This document shows positions 33,416 to 42,661 of a stretch of 45,998 nucleotides of DNA, piece after piece. A model generated the notes under the pieces. It worked only from the letters and a program-made list of their open reading frames with translations, was not told the DNA's origin and ran no database searches. Both the position numbers and the translations under genes were made by a program. This stretch comes from Flavobacterium soyangense (GTDB taxonomy: Bacteria; Bacteroidota; Bacteroidia; Flavobacteriales; Flavobacteriaceae), in assembly GCF_015277675.1 (NCBI RefSeq), contig NZ_JADHEC010000028.1:1-45998 (forward strand), in the 5' to 3' direction. How positions within the stretch are numbered: the stretch's first letter is position 1; every line of letters begins with the position of its first letter.

Positions 33416-34387
33416 TTAAGTTTTATCTCCCTCTCCAAAGGAGAGGGTTGGGGTAAGGATTTTATAATTCATTACATAATAACTGCCAATAATAACAGGC
33501 AAAACTACGTTCAAAAACCACATCAAGGTTGAAATAAAAACTACTATCCATTCATTAACACCCAGAATTCCAAAGAAATAAACGGCAACACTTCCTTTTA
33601 CGGCAAAGTCCAAAAACTGGAATGTAGGCAATGAAGAAGCCAAAAAGTAAACACTGGCAATGGTTGCCATCATTGTTAAATAAGGTAAATCAACATCAAA
33701 AGCCAAGAATAGAAAATAATATTGATGCGAAAAAATCAAATACCGACAAACGGCCAAGAAAATATTTTTTTGATGAATCGATTTTGGAATTTCATTGGTT
33801 TTATGAATCAGTTTTTCGATGGAATATCCTTTGATTGTAATTTTTTTCAAGAGGAAAGTAACTACAAAGACAAGAAAAAATAATCCAAAAAGTATCGCCA
33901 CGGTTTTTGAAGTGATGATATTGTAATTTGAATTGAAATATAACAAACCAAATATTCCAAAAACTACTGACAAAATCATCTGGATTCCGTTGCAAATTAA
34001 GTTCAGAAATACAATTTTTTTGGTTTTCGATTTTTCAAAAAACAATGCTTTACCCGCATATTCGCCAACGCCGTTTGGAGTGAATAATCCAGCAGTTAGT
34101 GCGCCAAGAACTTGTTTAGTTGCTTCCGGTAAAGAGATTTTATGGAGATAGGAAACCAAGTTTTGCCATTTCAAAATTTCGAAAAGCCGATTCAAAACAC
34201 TCAACAACAAGATAAAACTGATTCCAGTAATAGATTGGTTTTTTTTGAACAAAACGATGAATTTCTCCCAATCTAGTTTGTCGTTATTAGCCAGTTGACT
34301 GTAAATAAAATAAAATGCACCGCCAACAATCAAAAGTTTGATAAGAAGTACGAGGAATTGTTTAGCTTTGTGAGATATTGAAATCAT
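33416..34387 (-). CDS. Flippase-like membrane protein (LPG synthase TM family)
   Basis: A 323-residue multispan membrane protein related to the lysylphosphatidylglycerol synthase transmembrane family (UPF0104-like). The N-terminal helix is followed by about seven hydrophobic segments and the family segment TPNGVGEYAGKALFFEK. No synthetase domain is present, so it is the membrane part only. The coding sequence ends in a palindromic repeat (33429-33447) that supplies the C-terminal residues LSFGEGDKT. It lies upstream of the GT gene in one operon and may move lipid-linked or polar-headgroup substrates for it (inference). Confidence 0.85.
   Translation of the reverse strand: MISISHKAKQFLVLLIKLLIVGGAFYFIYSQLANNDKLDWEKFIVLFKKNQSITGISFILLLSVLNRLFEILKWQNLVSYLHKISLPEATKQVLGALTAGLFTPNGVGEYAGKALFFEKSKTKKIVFLNLICNGIQMILSVVFGIFGLLYFNSNYNIITSKTVAILFGLFFLVFVVTFLLKKITIKGYSIEKLIHKTNEIPKSIHQKNIFLAVCRYLIFSHQYYFLFLAFDVDLPYLTMMATIASVYFLASSLPTFQFLDFAVKGSVAVYFFGILGVNEWIVVFISTLMWFLNVVLPVIIGSYYVMNYKILTPTLSFGEGDKT
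33429..33447. repeat. Palindromic repeat inside the flippase 3' end
   Basis: CCCTCTCC (33429-33436), loop AAA, GGAGAGGG (33440-33447), followed by TTGGGGTAAGG. It is REP-like in form and lies within the last codons of the gene. Confidence 0.7.
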
Positions 34388-34440
34388 TAGTGCAAAGTAA
34401 CAAAACTTTAAACCTTAACTTTAAACTTTAAACAAATCTT
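34388..34440. repeat. Degenerate CTTTAAA heptamer repeat before ruvC
   Basis: ACTTTAAACCTTAACTTTAA and following bases are a degenerate 7-bp repeat (unit CTTTAAA) in the ruvC leader, between divergent genes. Confidence 0.5.
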
Positions 34441-34995
34441 TTGGCAAACGTACGCATCATATTGGGAATTGACCCAGGAACCACAATTATGGGTTTTGGC
34501 TTGATAAAAGTGGTTGGAAAAAATATGCATTTTATTCAACTCAACGAATTGCAACTGTCCAAATACGACAACCATTATCAAAAATTAAAAATTATTTTCG
34601 AACGCACCATCGAATTAATTGATACCCATAATCCAGACGAAATTGCGATTGAAGCACCGTTTTTTGGCAAAAACGTGCAATCGATGCTGAAGTTAGGTCG
34701 GGCACAAGGGGTGGCAATGGCAGCGGGACTTTCGAGAGACATTCCCATCACCGAATACGAGCCCAAAAAAATAAAAATGGCCATTACCGGCAACGGAAAC
34801 GCCAGCAAAGAACAAGTGGCCAAAATGCTCCAACAACTTTTGGGTTTAAAAGAATTACCCAAAAATCTCGATTCAACCGATGGTTTGGCTGCAGCAGTTT
34901 GTCATTTTTTCAATTCCGGAAAAGTGGTTGGTGCGAAAAGTTACACTGGCTGGGACGCTTTTGTGAAGCAGAACGAAGAACGAGTAAAAAAATGA
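34441..34995 (+). CDS. ruvC: Holliday junction resolvase RuvC
   Basis: A crossover junction endodeoxyribonuclease of 184 residues, with the four acidic catalytic positions: D11 in GIDPGT, E71 in IEAPFF, and D144 and D147 in LDSTDGLA. It cuts Holliday junctions with RuvAB. The start is TTG at 34441 ([13 protein letters not shown]); this fits the family N-terminus, and no ATG lies closer. The stop overlaps the hemW ATG by 3 bp, so the two genes are coupled. Confidence 0.95.
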   Translation: MANVRIILGIDPGTTIMGFGLIKVVGKNMHFIQLNELQLSKYDNHYQKLKIIFERTIELIDTHNPDEIAIEAPFFGKNVQSMLKLGRAQGVAMAAGLSRDIPITEYEPKKIKMAITGNGNASKEQVAKMLQQLLGLKELPKNLDSTDGLAAAVCHFFNSGKVVGAKSYTGWDAFVKQNEERVKK

Positions 34996-36158
34996 GCGGA
35001 ATCTACATCCATATTCCTTTTTGCAAGCAGGCGTGTCATTATTGCGATTTTCATTTTTCGACTTCGATGAAGAAGAAGGACGAAATGGTTTTGGCTTTGG
35101 CCAAAGAAATCCAAATACGCAAAAGTGAGTTCAAAAATGAAACGATAGAGACGATTTATTTCGGTGGAGGAACACCAAGCGTTTTGACAACTACCGAAAT
35201 CCAATTTTTAATTGATGCCGTTTATGAAAATTACGCTGTTTCCGAAAATCCCGAAATCACGCTTGAAGCCAATCCGGATGATTTATCAAAAGAAAGAATA
35301 ATCGAATTGTCAGAAACGCCAATCAACCGTTTAAGCATCGGAATTCAATCTTTTTTTGAAGACGATTTAACGATGATGAATCGCGCTCACAATTCGGCGG
35401 AAGCTAAAAAATGTTTGGAAGAAGCTACAAAATATTTTGACAATATTTCCCTCGATTTAATTTATGGAATTCCGGACTCGAGCCAGAATGGCGAACAGGC
35501 GAAGCAAATGAGCAACGAAAAGTGGAAACAAAACATCGAAACCGCTTTGTCTTTTGGCATTCCGCATATTTCGAGTTACGCCTTGACAGTCGAACCCAAA
35601 ACGGCTTTACACAAACTCATCCAAACCGGAAAAATTGCAAAACCAAATGATGATTTAGCTCAAGAACATTTTTCTATTCTTGTAGAAATCCTTGAAGCGA
35701 ATGGTTTTATTCATTATGAATTATCGAATTTCGGAAAGGAAAATTATTTTTCGAAGAACAATTCGGCCTATTGGTTGGGGAAAAAATATATCGGAATTGG
35801 CCCTTCGGCGCACAGTTATGACGGAATTTCCAGAAGTTGGAATGTGTCGAATAATGCTATTTATTTAAAATCATTGGAGGATAATAAATTACCAAATGAA
35901 ATCGAAATTTTATCCATTGCCGACCGTTATAACGAATATATTATGACGGGTTTGCGGACGATTTGGGGAGTTTCTTTGGAAAGAATTTTGGATGAATTCG
36001 GGAATGAATATTTGGATTATCTCAACAAACAAGCTAATAAATTTCTAATTGACAATTTGCTTTCAATTGAAGGCAATATTTTAAAACCAACCCAAAAAGG
36101 AAAGTTTTTGACGGATGGAATTGCCAGTGATTTGTTTTTTATAAATTTGGAAAAGTAA
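34992..36158 (+). CDS. hemW: Radical SAM heme chaperone HemW
   Basis: 388 residues from the ATG at 34992, which overlaps the ruvC stop. It has the radical SAM cluster motif CxxxCxxC (C11, C15, C18 in [10 protein letters not shown]), the SAM-binding FGGGTPS, the HemN-like NPDD and RLSIGIQSF segments, and [10 protein letters not shown]. HemW-type proteins insert heme into target proteins; they were often misnamed coproporphyrinogen oxidases. Longer readings from 34899 are in the ruvC gene and should be ignored. Confidence 0.94.
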   Translation: MSGIYIHIPFCKQACHYCDFHFSTSMKKKDEMVLALAKEIQIRKSEFKNETIETIYFGGGTPSVLTTTEIQFLIDAVYENYAVSENPEITLEANPDDLSKERIIELSETPINRLSIGIQSFFEDDLTMMNRAHNSAEAKKCLEEATKYFDNISLDLIYGIPDSSQNGEQAKQMSNEKWKQNIETALSFGIPHISSYALTVEPKTALHKLIQTGKIAKPNDDLAQEHFSILVEILEANGFIHYELSNFGKENYFSKNNSAYWLGKKYIGIGPSAHSYDGISRSWNVSNNAIYLKSLEDNKLPNEIEILSIADRYNEYIMTGLRTIWGVSLERILDEFGNEYLDYLNKQANKFLIDNLLSIEGNILKPTQKGKFLTDGIASDLFFINLEK

Positions 36159-36194
36159 GTTGAATAGGTCTTTTATTCTTAAACTTAAAAAAAT

Positions 36195-36551
36195 ATGGAA
36201 ACAACTTTAAAAATCGAAGAATTTGGTTTGTTCCTCTTTGGAATTTATCTTTTTAACCAATTAGATTATGCTTGGTGGTGGTTTTTGGTTCTCATTCTTA
36301 CACCTGATTTATCTATGATTGGATACGCTTTTGGCAACAAATCAGGAGCTTTTCTGTATAATTTATTTCATCATAGAGCGATAGCTTTAGTGCTATATTT
36401 GGCTGGAATTTATAGTTCCAATAATTTGATTCAGCTTACGGGAATTATTTTGTTTGCCCATTCCTCGATGGATAGAATGATGGGATATGGATTGAAATAT
36501 GAAACAGGTTTTAAGTTTACTCATCTTGGTGAAATAGGAAAAAAGGGATAA
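36195..36551 (+). CDS. DUF4260 membrane protein
   Basis: A 118-residue small membrane protein of the DUF4260 family. It has hydrophobic helices around YAWWWFLVLILTPDLSMIGY and the family C-terminal signature RMMGYGLKYETGFKFTHLG. Function unknown. It is 2 bp from the MmcQ-like gene and probably shares its transcript. Confidence 0.9.
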   Translation: METTLKIEEFGLFLFGIYLFNQLDYAWWWFLVLILTPDLSMIGYAFGNKSGAFLYNLFHHRAIALVLYLAGIYSSNNLIQLTGIILFAHSSMDRMMGYGLKYETGFKFTHLGEIGKKG

Positions 36552-36552
36552 T

Positions 36553-36921
36553 ATGAATTTAGAAACCTTCTACGAATATTGTTTGTCTAAGAAAGGAGTA
36601 ACCGAACATTTTCCGTTTGATAAAGACACATTGGTGTTCAAGGTTGGCGGAAAAATGTTTGCTTTATCTTCATTAATCCAATGGGAAAAAGGGACGCCAT
36701 CGGTGAATTTAAAATGCAATCCAGAATATGCCCAGGAATTGCGCAGTCAATATGACGACATCAAACCGGCTTTTCATATGAGTAAAGTGCATTGGAATAC
36801 AATTGCCATAAATAGTGAAGTTCCAGACAAATTTGTCGTGGAATTGATTGATGATTCCTATGAATTGGTTTTCAAAAGTTTAACAAAAAAAATGCAAATT
36901 GAAATTCTTGACTCGAGGTAA
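36553..36921 (+). CDS. MmcQ/YjbR family protein
   Basis: 122 residues with the YjbR/CyaY-like fold signature: N-terminal YEYCLSKKGVTEHFPFDKDTLVFKV in parts, FALSSL, VNLKCNPEYAQELRSQY and HWNTIAINS. These small proteins are called MmcQ/YjbR and have a DNA-binding-like fold; no biochemical role is established. It follows DUF4260 by 2 bp. Confidence 0.92.
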   Translation: MNLETFYEYCLSKKGVTEHFPFDKDTLVFKVGGKMFALSSLIQWEKGTPSVNLKCNPEYAQELRSQYDDIKPAFHMSKVHWNTIAINSEVPDKFVVELIDDSYELVFKSLTKKMQIEILDSR

Positions 36922-36962
36922 AAAATTTACCGAGCAGGCGAAGCAATTAGAGAATTAGGCAT

Positions 36963-36970
36963 TACTTTTG
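36963..36970 (+). promoter_or_regulatory. -7 box of the PH-SHOCT gene
   Basis: TACTTTTG fits TAnnTTTG and gives a leader of about 40 nt before ATG 37014. No good -33 box is seen. Confidence 0.4.
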
Positions 36971-37013
36971 CACAACAAAATCTTGAAGTTAAAAAACACA
37001 TCTAATAGAAATA

Positions 37014-37703
37014 ATGAAAGATCAAATAAAAAAATTCCTGAACGAAGAACAAGACCCGAAAGCCATTGAAAAAATCACTTCAAAACTGAATGATTTATTA
37101 ATGAAAAACGAAGAAATAGGGTATATCGCCGTTCAGAAAAAGCCAGCGATTACCGTCTTTCCTGATAGTGTTGTGGTTACGAATAAACGAATCATTATTT
37201 GTCAGCCAAAAAAACTAGGTCTTACAATGAATTTTACCGATTTTACTTGGGACGAAATCGAAGGAACATTTGTTAAAGAAAATATTTTAGGTTCAGAGTT
37301 TTCGTTTTCGACCAAAACTCAAATACAAGTTTCCATTGATTATATTCCAAAAATTCAGGCCAGAAAGATTTTTACATTTGCCAAAGAGCAATTGGACATC
37401 TTGAAAAATCCTGCAACAAATAATGTAGTTTCCGAGGAAATAAAAGATAAATTTCCAGAATATTTGGTAGAAGAAGTTGCAACAGAAGAGGTAATAAATT
37501 ATGCCGAAATAATGCCGGCAGTTTCTAATTATGTTGAACCCATTGAGGAAAACAGAGGTGCTTCAGTTGAAAAAACATCAAGTGAATTGACACAAGACGA
37601 GCTTTTCGAGAAATTACAGAATTATAAAAAACTCCTTGATAACGGATTGATTTTGCAAGGCGAGTATGACGCTTATAAGAAAGAGATTTTGAGTTTGATG
37701 TAG
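37014..37703 (+). CDS. PH domain and SHOCT domain protein
   Basis: A 229-residue protein. Residues about 20-135 are a bacterial PH domain of the YokE-like type (AITVFPDSVVVTNKRIIICQ). The C-terminus (about 195-229) is a SHOCT motif (LTQDELFEKLQNYKKLLDNG ... YDAYKKEIL). The middle is acidic and probably disordered. Such proteins are soluble or membrane-associated, of unknown role. It has its own promoter and a shared terminator with the convergent DUF4407 gene. Confidence 0.85.
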   Translation: MKDQIKKFLNEEQDPKAIEKITSKLNDLLMKNEEIGYIAVQKKPAITVFPDSVVVTNKRIIICQPKKLGLTMNFTDFTWDEIEGTFVKENILGSEFSFSTKTQIQVSIDYIPKIQARKIFTFAKEQLDILKNPATNNVVSEEIKDKFPEYLVEEVATEEVINYAEIMPAVSNYVEPIEENRGASVEKTSSELTQDELFEKLQNYKKLLDNGLILQGEYDAYKKEILSLM

Positions 37704-37731
37704 ACTAAACCAGACTTATTTTAAAATTATA

Positions 37732-37766
37732 AACTCGACAAGTTTCGATTTGTCGGGTTTGTTGTT
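37732..37766. terminator. Bidirectional terminator
   Basis: AAACTCGACAA (37732-37742) pairs with TTGTCGGGTTT (37751-37761, one G-U), with T/A tracts on both sides, between convergent genes. Confidence 0.8.
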
Positions 37767-38867
37767 TTATAAAGTTTTCTTTTGTTTCTCTACAAAATTA
37801 TGCGCTTGGAGTTCTAATAATTCAGTGGCTTTTTGGCGTTGCAAATCATATAATTTCTTGTCTTGGGCAATATCTTCATACACTTTATCGTGCATTGATG
37901 CGCTGGTTTTTACCAATAAATTGCGTTGGTATTTGTCTTGTGCCAAAGTGGCTTTCAGCGCTGTTTCTAAATCTTCCAGCTTATAATCGTATTCGCCTTT
38001 TGGCGAAAGCAGTTTGGCAATAATTGGCGAAGTTTCAATTGCTAAAAACAACAGCATTATAAACAATGATGGAATCAAAGGCAGTTTGTCCAAGGCATTA
38101 ATTCTCGCCATTAAACCATCAAAACCATCGATTATGGGTTGTGTTTGAGTTACTTTTTTATCCAGATCGGTTTCAAGGGTTTTTGCTTTTTTGTCGTTGA
38201 TTGCAATTTTTGCTATGTTGGTTTTTCTAAGAGAATCCAGTTCGGCTGAAGCCAAATTATGTTTGGCGATTTTTTCCTTAAAAACTGGGCCTTTCCCCAA
38301 CTTCATCGTGCCTTTTGTTCCTTCAGCTTCGGTAATATAAGTTTCATACAAGGTATTTACTTCTTTTTCTTTGTTTGCGATTTCGGCCTTTAACTTATCG
38401 GTTTCAGTTTTGTTTTTGTCTAAATCTGATTTGAAATAATTGGCAACTTCCTTTTTGTTGTTCAAAGCCTTCGCATTTTTTTCTTTCAATAAAACGGTGT
38501 TGATTTCTTTTTCGAAAATTTTAATTTCCAATGGTTTCGAAATCACTATGGCAATAATTATGGCTAAAAGAATTCGCGGGCTTGCCTGCAAAAATTCGCT
38601 TCCGAATTCATCTCTTTTCCGAATGGTCGAAACAATAAATCTATCCAAATTAAAAATAAGCAAACCCCAAACCAATCCAAATCCCATTGCAACATAAGGA
38701 TCGTCAAAAACGGTAAAAAGAGCATAAGAACTGGCAATGAACGCCATAACAGCAGTGAAGAAAACGGTGGCACCAATACCGACATATTTTGTTTGTTCAC
38801 CTTCTGAGCAACCTTCGAGTAGGTTTTTGTCGGTCCCGGAACAAAGGAGGAAGAATTGTTTTAACAT
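37767..38867 (-). CDS. DUF4407 membrane protein
   Basis: 366 residues from the ATG at 38867 (MLKQFFLLCSGTDK); an ATG at 38903 adds 12 residues but would leave no room for a leader. It has the DUF4407 layout: paired N-terminal membrane helices (IGATVFFTAVMAFIASSYAL and VAMGFGLVWGLLIFNLDRFI), a third helix near 100, a long coiled-coil (about 130-265, Lys/Glu-rich), and a fourth helix (PSLFIMLLFLAIETSPIIAKL). Function is unknown; the coiled coil probably lies in the periplasm or cytoplasm as one block. Confidence 0.88.
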   Translation of the reverse strand: MLKQFFLLCSGTDKNLLEGCSEGEQTKYVGIGATVFFTAVMAFIASSYALFTVFDDPYVAMGFGLVWGLLIFNLDRFIVSTIRKRDEFGSEFLQASPRILLAIIIAIVISKPLEIKIFEKEINTVLLKEKNAKALNNKKEVANYFKSDLDKNKTETDKLKAEIANKEKEVNTLYETYITEAEGTKGTMKLGKGPVFKEKIAKHNLASAELDSLRKTNIAKIAINDKKAKTLETDLDKKVTQTQPIIDGFDGLMARINALDKLPLIPSLFIMLLFLAIETSPIIAKLLSPKGEYDYKLEDLETALKATLAQDKYQRNLLVKTSASMHDKVYEDIAQDKKLYDLQRQKATELLELQAHNFVEKQKKTL

Positions 38868-38953
38868 AACGATTGAATATGATTGATACTGGTTAGTATG
38901 CATTTAACGTCAAAAGTTACCAATTGTTGTGAATTTTTATTTCGCTTTTAATT

Positions 38954-38985
38954 AAAAAAAGCCGTTCAGGAAGAACAGCTTTTTT
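38954..38985. terminator. Terminator after pckA (minus strand)
   Basis: A-rich AAAAGCcGTTC pairs with GAACaGCTTTT around a 6-nt loop, with A/T tracts on either side, immediately downstream of the minus-strand pckA stop. Confidence 0.8.
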
Positions 38986-39004
38986 GTCTTTGAATTATAA
39001 TTAA

Positions 39005-40606
39005 TTAAACCATCGGAGCACCCTCCATAATTTCGGCATTGGCAAATGCTGAAAATTTGGCAAAATTAGCCTTGAATTTTTCGGCTAATTCTACCGCTTT
39101 TATATCATATAATTCAGGATCTTCCCAAGTATTTCGTGGATTCAATATTTCGCTTGGAACATTAGGACAAGATTGTGGTTTAGCAATTCCAAAAACGGGA
39201 TGACTGTCGTAATCAACATTTTCCAATTCTCCATTTATTGCGGCAGTAATCATGGCGCGAGTGTATTTCAATTTCATGCGGCTGCCTGTTCCATAAGGTC
39301 CACCAGTCCAACCGGTGTTGATGAGCCAAACTTTTACATTGGTATCTTTGATTTTTTTGCTCAGCATTTCTGCATATTTTGTTGGGTGCAATGGCATAAA
39401 TGGAGCTCCAAAACAAGCTGAAAAATTGGGCTGAGGTTCTGTAACTCCAGCTTCAGTTCCCGCTACTTTTGCAGTGTAACCGGAAATAAAATGATAGGCA
39501 GCTTGTCCTGGTGTCAGTTTTGAAATTGGAGGCAAAATTCCGAAAGAATCTGCTGTAAGGAAAAATATATTTTTAGGATTTTTTCCAATCGAACCCTTTT
39601 GGATGTTGTCAATATGATAAATTGGATAACTCACTCGTGTATTTGGTGTAATGGAAACGTCTTCATAATCCACTTCGTTTTTTCCCTCTTTGAACACCAC
39701 ATTTTCTAAAATCGCGCCTTTTTTTATGGCTCTAAAAATATCGGGTTCGTTTTCATCTGTTAGATTAATCACTTTGGCATAGCATCCGCCTTCGAAATTG
39801 AAAACGGTATTTTCATTCGTCCATCCGTGTTCGTCATCGCCAATTAGTTTTCGAGCAGGATCAGCAGATAAAGTTGTTTTCCCTGTTCCGGATAATCCAA
39901 AGAAAATTGCGGTGTCGCCTTCATCTCCCACATTGGCACTGCAATGCATTGGCAAAGTATTTTTGAAAACCGGCAGGATAAAATTCAAAGCTGAAAAAAT
40001 TCCTTTTTTCATTTCTCCAGTATATCCCGTTCCTCCGATAAGTGCAATTTTTTTGGTAAAATCAAGAATGGCAAAATTGCTTTGACGCGTTCCGTCAATT
40101 GCTGGATCAGCAAGGAAACTTGGAACGCAAAGTAAAGTCCATTCGGGGGTAAAATCTTCTAATTCTTCTGTTTCAGGTCTCAAGAACATATTGAAACAAA
40201 ACAAATTTGCCCATGCGGTTTCTGTAACAACACGAACATTTAGTCTATAATTCGCATCGGCACATACATAAGAGTCTCTGACAAAAACTTCTTTATTGGA
40301 CAAATAGGCAGTTACTTTATTATATAATGTGTCGAATGCATCAGCTTCGAAGGGGATGTTAATTTTTCCCCACCAAACTTTGTCTTCCGTAATATTATCT
40401 TTTACAATAAATCGATCTTGTGGTGAGCGTCCAGTAAATATTCCGGTGTTAATTGCTAACGCTCCAGTTGAATTTTCGATTCCTTCTCCAGATTGCAAAG
40501 TTTTTTCTTGTAATTCTTCGGAAGATAATTGATAATGGATGGTTGCGTTTTCGATTCCAATACTTTTTAACGAAATCGATTTCGTAAACAAGGCGTAATT
40601 GTCCAT
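39005..40606 (-). CDS. pckA: Phosphoenolpyruvate carboxykinase (ATP)
   Basis: A 533-residue ATP-dependent PEPCK. It carries TGRSPQDR (58-65), the oxaloacetate-binding GGTGYTGEMKKG (191-202) and the P-loop GLSGTGKTT (237-245) followed by LSADP and IGDDEHGW. It converts oxaloacetate and ATP to phosphoenolpyruvate and CO2, a key gluconeogenic step. Its length is normal for the family. A good promoter (TTCG, 17 nt, TACTTTTG) lies just upstream. Confidence 0.97.
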   Translation of the reverse strand: MDNYALFTKSISLKSIGIENATIHYQLSSEELQEKTLQSGEGIENSTGALAINTGIFTGRSPQDRFIVKDNITEDKVWWGKINIPFEADAFDTLYNKVTAYLSNKEVFVRDSYVCADANYRLNVRVVTETAWANLFCFNMFLRPETEELEDFTPEWTLLCVPSFLADPAIDGTRQSNFAILDFTKKIALIGGTGYTGEMKKGIFSALNFILPVFKNTLPMHCSANVGDEGDTAIFFGLSGTGKTTLSADPARKLIGDDEHGWTNENTVFNFEGGCYAKVINLTDENEPDIFRAIKKGAILENVVFKEGKNEVDYEDVSITPNTRVSYPIYHIDNIQKGSIGKNPKNIFFLTADSFGILPPISKLTPGQAAYHFISGYTAKVAGTEAGVTEPQPNFSACFGAPFMPLHPTKYAEMLSKKIKDTNVKVWLINTGWTGGPYGTGSRMKLKYTRAMITAAINGELENVDYDSHPVFGIAKPQSCPNVPSEILNPRNTWEDPELYDIKAVELAEKFKANFAKFSAFANAEIMEGAPMV

Positions 40607-40640
40607 AAATTTGTGTGTTGTGTGTTTAATTTATTGGACG

Positions 40641-40669
40641 CAAAAGTAAAAATTAAATTTTGCACCGAA
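40641..40669 (-). promoter_or_regulatory. pckA promoter
   Basis: On the minus strand, TACTTTTG (40648-40641) is an exact TAnnTTTG, with TTCG (40669-40666) 17 nt upstream. The trxA promoter has the same TTCG spacing. Confidence 0.6.
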
Positions 40670-40685
40670 TTGTTTTATAACAATT

Positions 40686-41072
40686 TTATGATTTTTTGTT
40701 AATATAATTCAGTAATAATACTCCCCAAGCTGAAATTAATAGCAATCCGCCGATAGGAGTTACGAATCCAATAATTTTAAAATCAAAAGTTGTGAGGCTA
40801 TTTGTTGCCAATAAATAGATGGAACCTGAAAAGAATATAACTCCAATAAGTGTCAAAACATAAATTATTTTTTTTGCTTTTTGGGTTATGGTGCTATTCA
40901 TTCCAATGAATAATAAAAATATGGCGTGATACATTTGATATTTTACTCCAGTTTCGAATGTAGAAAGCTCTTCGAGAGATAAAACTTTTTTTAAAGCGTG
41001 TGCGCCAAATGCTCCTAAAATGATTGCTAACATTCCAAAAATTGCTCCTGTAGAAATTATTTTTTTGTCCAT
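40686..41072 (-). CDS. DUF423 membrane protein
   Basis: A 128-residue membrane protein of the DUF423 family with four hydrophobic segments. Signatures are IFGMLAIILGAFGAHALKK and the YQMYHAIFLLFIG stretch. Function unknown. It has its own promoter (TTTG, 21 nt, TACTTTTG) on the minus strand between 41093 and 41125, divergent from the saccharopine dehydrogenase gene. Confidence 0.92.
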   Translation of the reverse strand: MDKKIISTGAIFGMLAIILGAFGAHALKKVLSLEELSTFETGVKYQMYHAIFLLFIGMNSTITQKAKKIIYVLTLIGVIFFSGSIYLLATNSLTTFDFKIIGFVTPIGGLLLISAWGVLLLNYINKKS

Positions 41073-41092
41073 CTTTTTTCGTTTTTACTATG

Positions 41093-41125
41093 CAAAAGTA
41101 TCTCTTTCTAATCAAATTTAACAAA
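41093..41125 (-). promoter_or_regulatory. DUF423 promoter
   Basis: Minus strand: -33 TTTG (41125-41122), 21-nt spacer, -7 TACTTTTG (41100-41093). Confidence 0.65.
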
Positions 41126-41151
41126 TTAAGGGTAATACTTTTTGTTTGTAG

Positions 41152-41183
41152 TTTGTTATAAATACAACAATTATATATATTTG
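41152..41183 (+). promoter_or_regulatory. Promoter of the saccharopine dehydrogenase-like gene
   Basis: TTTG (41152-41155), 20-nt spacer, TATATTTG (41176-41183); both boxes match the Bacteroidota consensus exactly, and the ATG follows 19 nt later. Confidence 0.8.
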
Positions 41184-41202
41184 TGTTATATTTTATGTAA
41201 TT

Positions 41203-42564
41203 ATGAGGAAAATTCTAATCATTGGAGCGGGTAGATCGGCTTCGTCGCTAATTCAATATCTTTTAAATAAGTCAGAGGATGAGAATTTGCATCTTGTTAT
41301 TGGGGATTTGTCGTTGGTATCAGCTCAAAGCAAAACGAATAATCATGCCAATGCAACAGCAATTGCCTTAGATGTTTTTGACAAAAATCAAAGAAAAGAG
41401 GCTATTCAAAAAGCGGATATTGTTATTTCGATGTTGCCGGCGCATCTTCATATCGAGGTTGCCAAGGATTGTATCGTTTATAAAAAACACATGGTGACGG
41501 CTTCTTACGTGAGCGAAGCAATGCAGGAATTGGATGCTTTGGCAAAGGAAAACAACTTGATTTTTATGAATGAAGTTGGTCTTGATCCCGGAATTGACCA
41601 TATGAGTGCGATGAAAGTGATCAATGAGATCAGAAATAAAGGAGGGAAAATGCTTTTGTTTGAATCTTTCTGTGGCGGACTGGTAGCACCTGAGTCCGAC
41701 AATAATCTTTGGAATTATAAATTTACCTGGGCTCCTCGAAATGTGGTTCTTGCCGGGCAAGGTGGTGCCGCAAAATTTCTTCAAGAAGGAACGTATAAAT
41801 ATATACCGTATTGGAATTTGTTTCGCAGAACCGAATTTCTAGAAGTAGAAGGTTACGGTCGTTTTGAAGCTTATTCAAATAGAGATTCACTCAAATATCT
41901 TAACATTTATGGTTTAGAAAATATCCTTACTTTATATAGAGGAACTATTCGAAGAGTGGGTTTTTCGAAAGCCTGGAATATGTTTGTACAACTCGGAATG
42001 ACCGATGACAGCTATGTGATGGAAGATTCCGAGAATATGAATTATAGACAATTCGTAAATTCTTTTCTACCCTATCATCCAACGGATTCTGTCGAAAGTA
42101 AGATGCGTTTGATTTTAAAAATTGACCAGGACGATATTATGTGGGATAAACTTTTGGAGTTAGATTTGTTCAATAGCAACAAAAAAGTAGGATTAAAAAA
42201 CGCCACTCCAGCTCAAATTCTCGAAAAAATCCTTGGCGATAGTTGGACACTTCAGCCCAAAGACAAAGATATGATTGTGATGTACCATAAATTCGGCTAC
42301 GAAATAAACGGAGAAAAAAAGCAAATTGATTCCAAAATGGTTTGCATTGGCGAAAATCAAACCTATACCGCGATGGCAAAAACAGTTGGTTTACCAGTCG
42401 CTATGGCGGCATTATTAATACTCAATGGCAAGATTAAGACCCCGGGCGTGCAGCTTCCTATCCGTAAAGAAGTGTATTTACCTATTTTAAAAGAATTAGA
42501 AGAATATGGTGTTGTTTTCAATGAGGAAGTGGTCCCTTATTTGGGTTATAACCCAGATAAATAA
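41203..42564 (+). CDS. Saccharopine dehydrogenase family protein
   Basis: A 453-residue oxidoreductase. The N-terminal Rossmann segment is ILIIGAGRSASSL, followed by a VISMLPAHLH strand, NEVGLDPGIDHMSA and a catalytic-type domain with ESFCGGLVAPESDNNLWNYKF. This matches saccharopine dehydrogenase (glutamate-forming)-like proteins of lysine metabolism. Bacteroidota enzymes of this family are annotated this way, but whether it uses saccharopine or another substrate cannot be seen here. It is a single gene with a strong promoter. Confidence 0.92.
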   Translation: MRKILIIGAGRSASSLIQYLLNKSEDENLHLVIGDLSLVSAQSKTNNHANATAIALDVFDKNQRKEAIQKADIVISMLPAHLHIEVAKDCIVYKKHMVTASYVSEAMQELDALAKENNLIFMNEVGLDPGIDHMSAMKVINEIRNKGGKMLLFESFCGGLVAPESDNNLWNYKFTWAPRNVVLAGQGGAAKFLQEGTYKYIPYWNLFRRTEFLEVEGYGRFEAYSNRDSLKYLNIYGLENILTLYRGTIRRVGFSKAWNMFVQLGMTDDSYVMEDSENMNYRQFVNSFLPYHPTDSVESKMRLILKIDQDDIMWDKLLELDLFNSNKKVGLKNATPAQILEKILGDSWTLQPKDKDMIVMYHKFGYEINGEKKQIDSKMVCIGENQTYTAMAKTVGLPVAMAALLILNGKIKTPGVQLPIRKEVYLPILKELEEYGVVFNEEVVPYLGYNPDK

Positions 42565-42592
42565 ATTTTATGAGCCACAGTTTTAAACGGAT

Positions 42593-42624
42593 TAAACGGA
42601 TTTTCACTGAAGAAAATCCGTTTA
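42593..42624. terminator. Bidirectional terminator
   Basis: TAAACGGATTTTC (42593-42605) and GAAAATCCGTTTA (42612-42624) form a perfect 13-bp stem with a 6-nt loop between two convergent genes. Confidence 0.85.
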
Positions 42625-42661
42625 TATCTATACTATCGGTTTTATCCGTGTGCCAATTTAC

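Noticed and set aside
34899..34991. N-terminal extension of HemW
   Set aside because: It lies inside ruvC in another frame. The ATG at 34992 gives the normal family N-terminus and an ATGA overlap.
36922..37013. A 25-codon frame ending at about 37005 (YRAGEAIRELGIT...)
   Set aside because: It has no start codon and overlaps the promoter of the PH-SHOCT gene; most likely chance or a remnant too short to identify.
38868..38903. 12-residue N-terminal extension of the DUF4407 protein
   Set aside because: The likely promoter box at 38911-38918 would place the transcript start at this ATG; the start at 38867 fits the family better.
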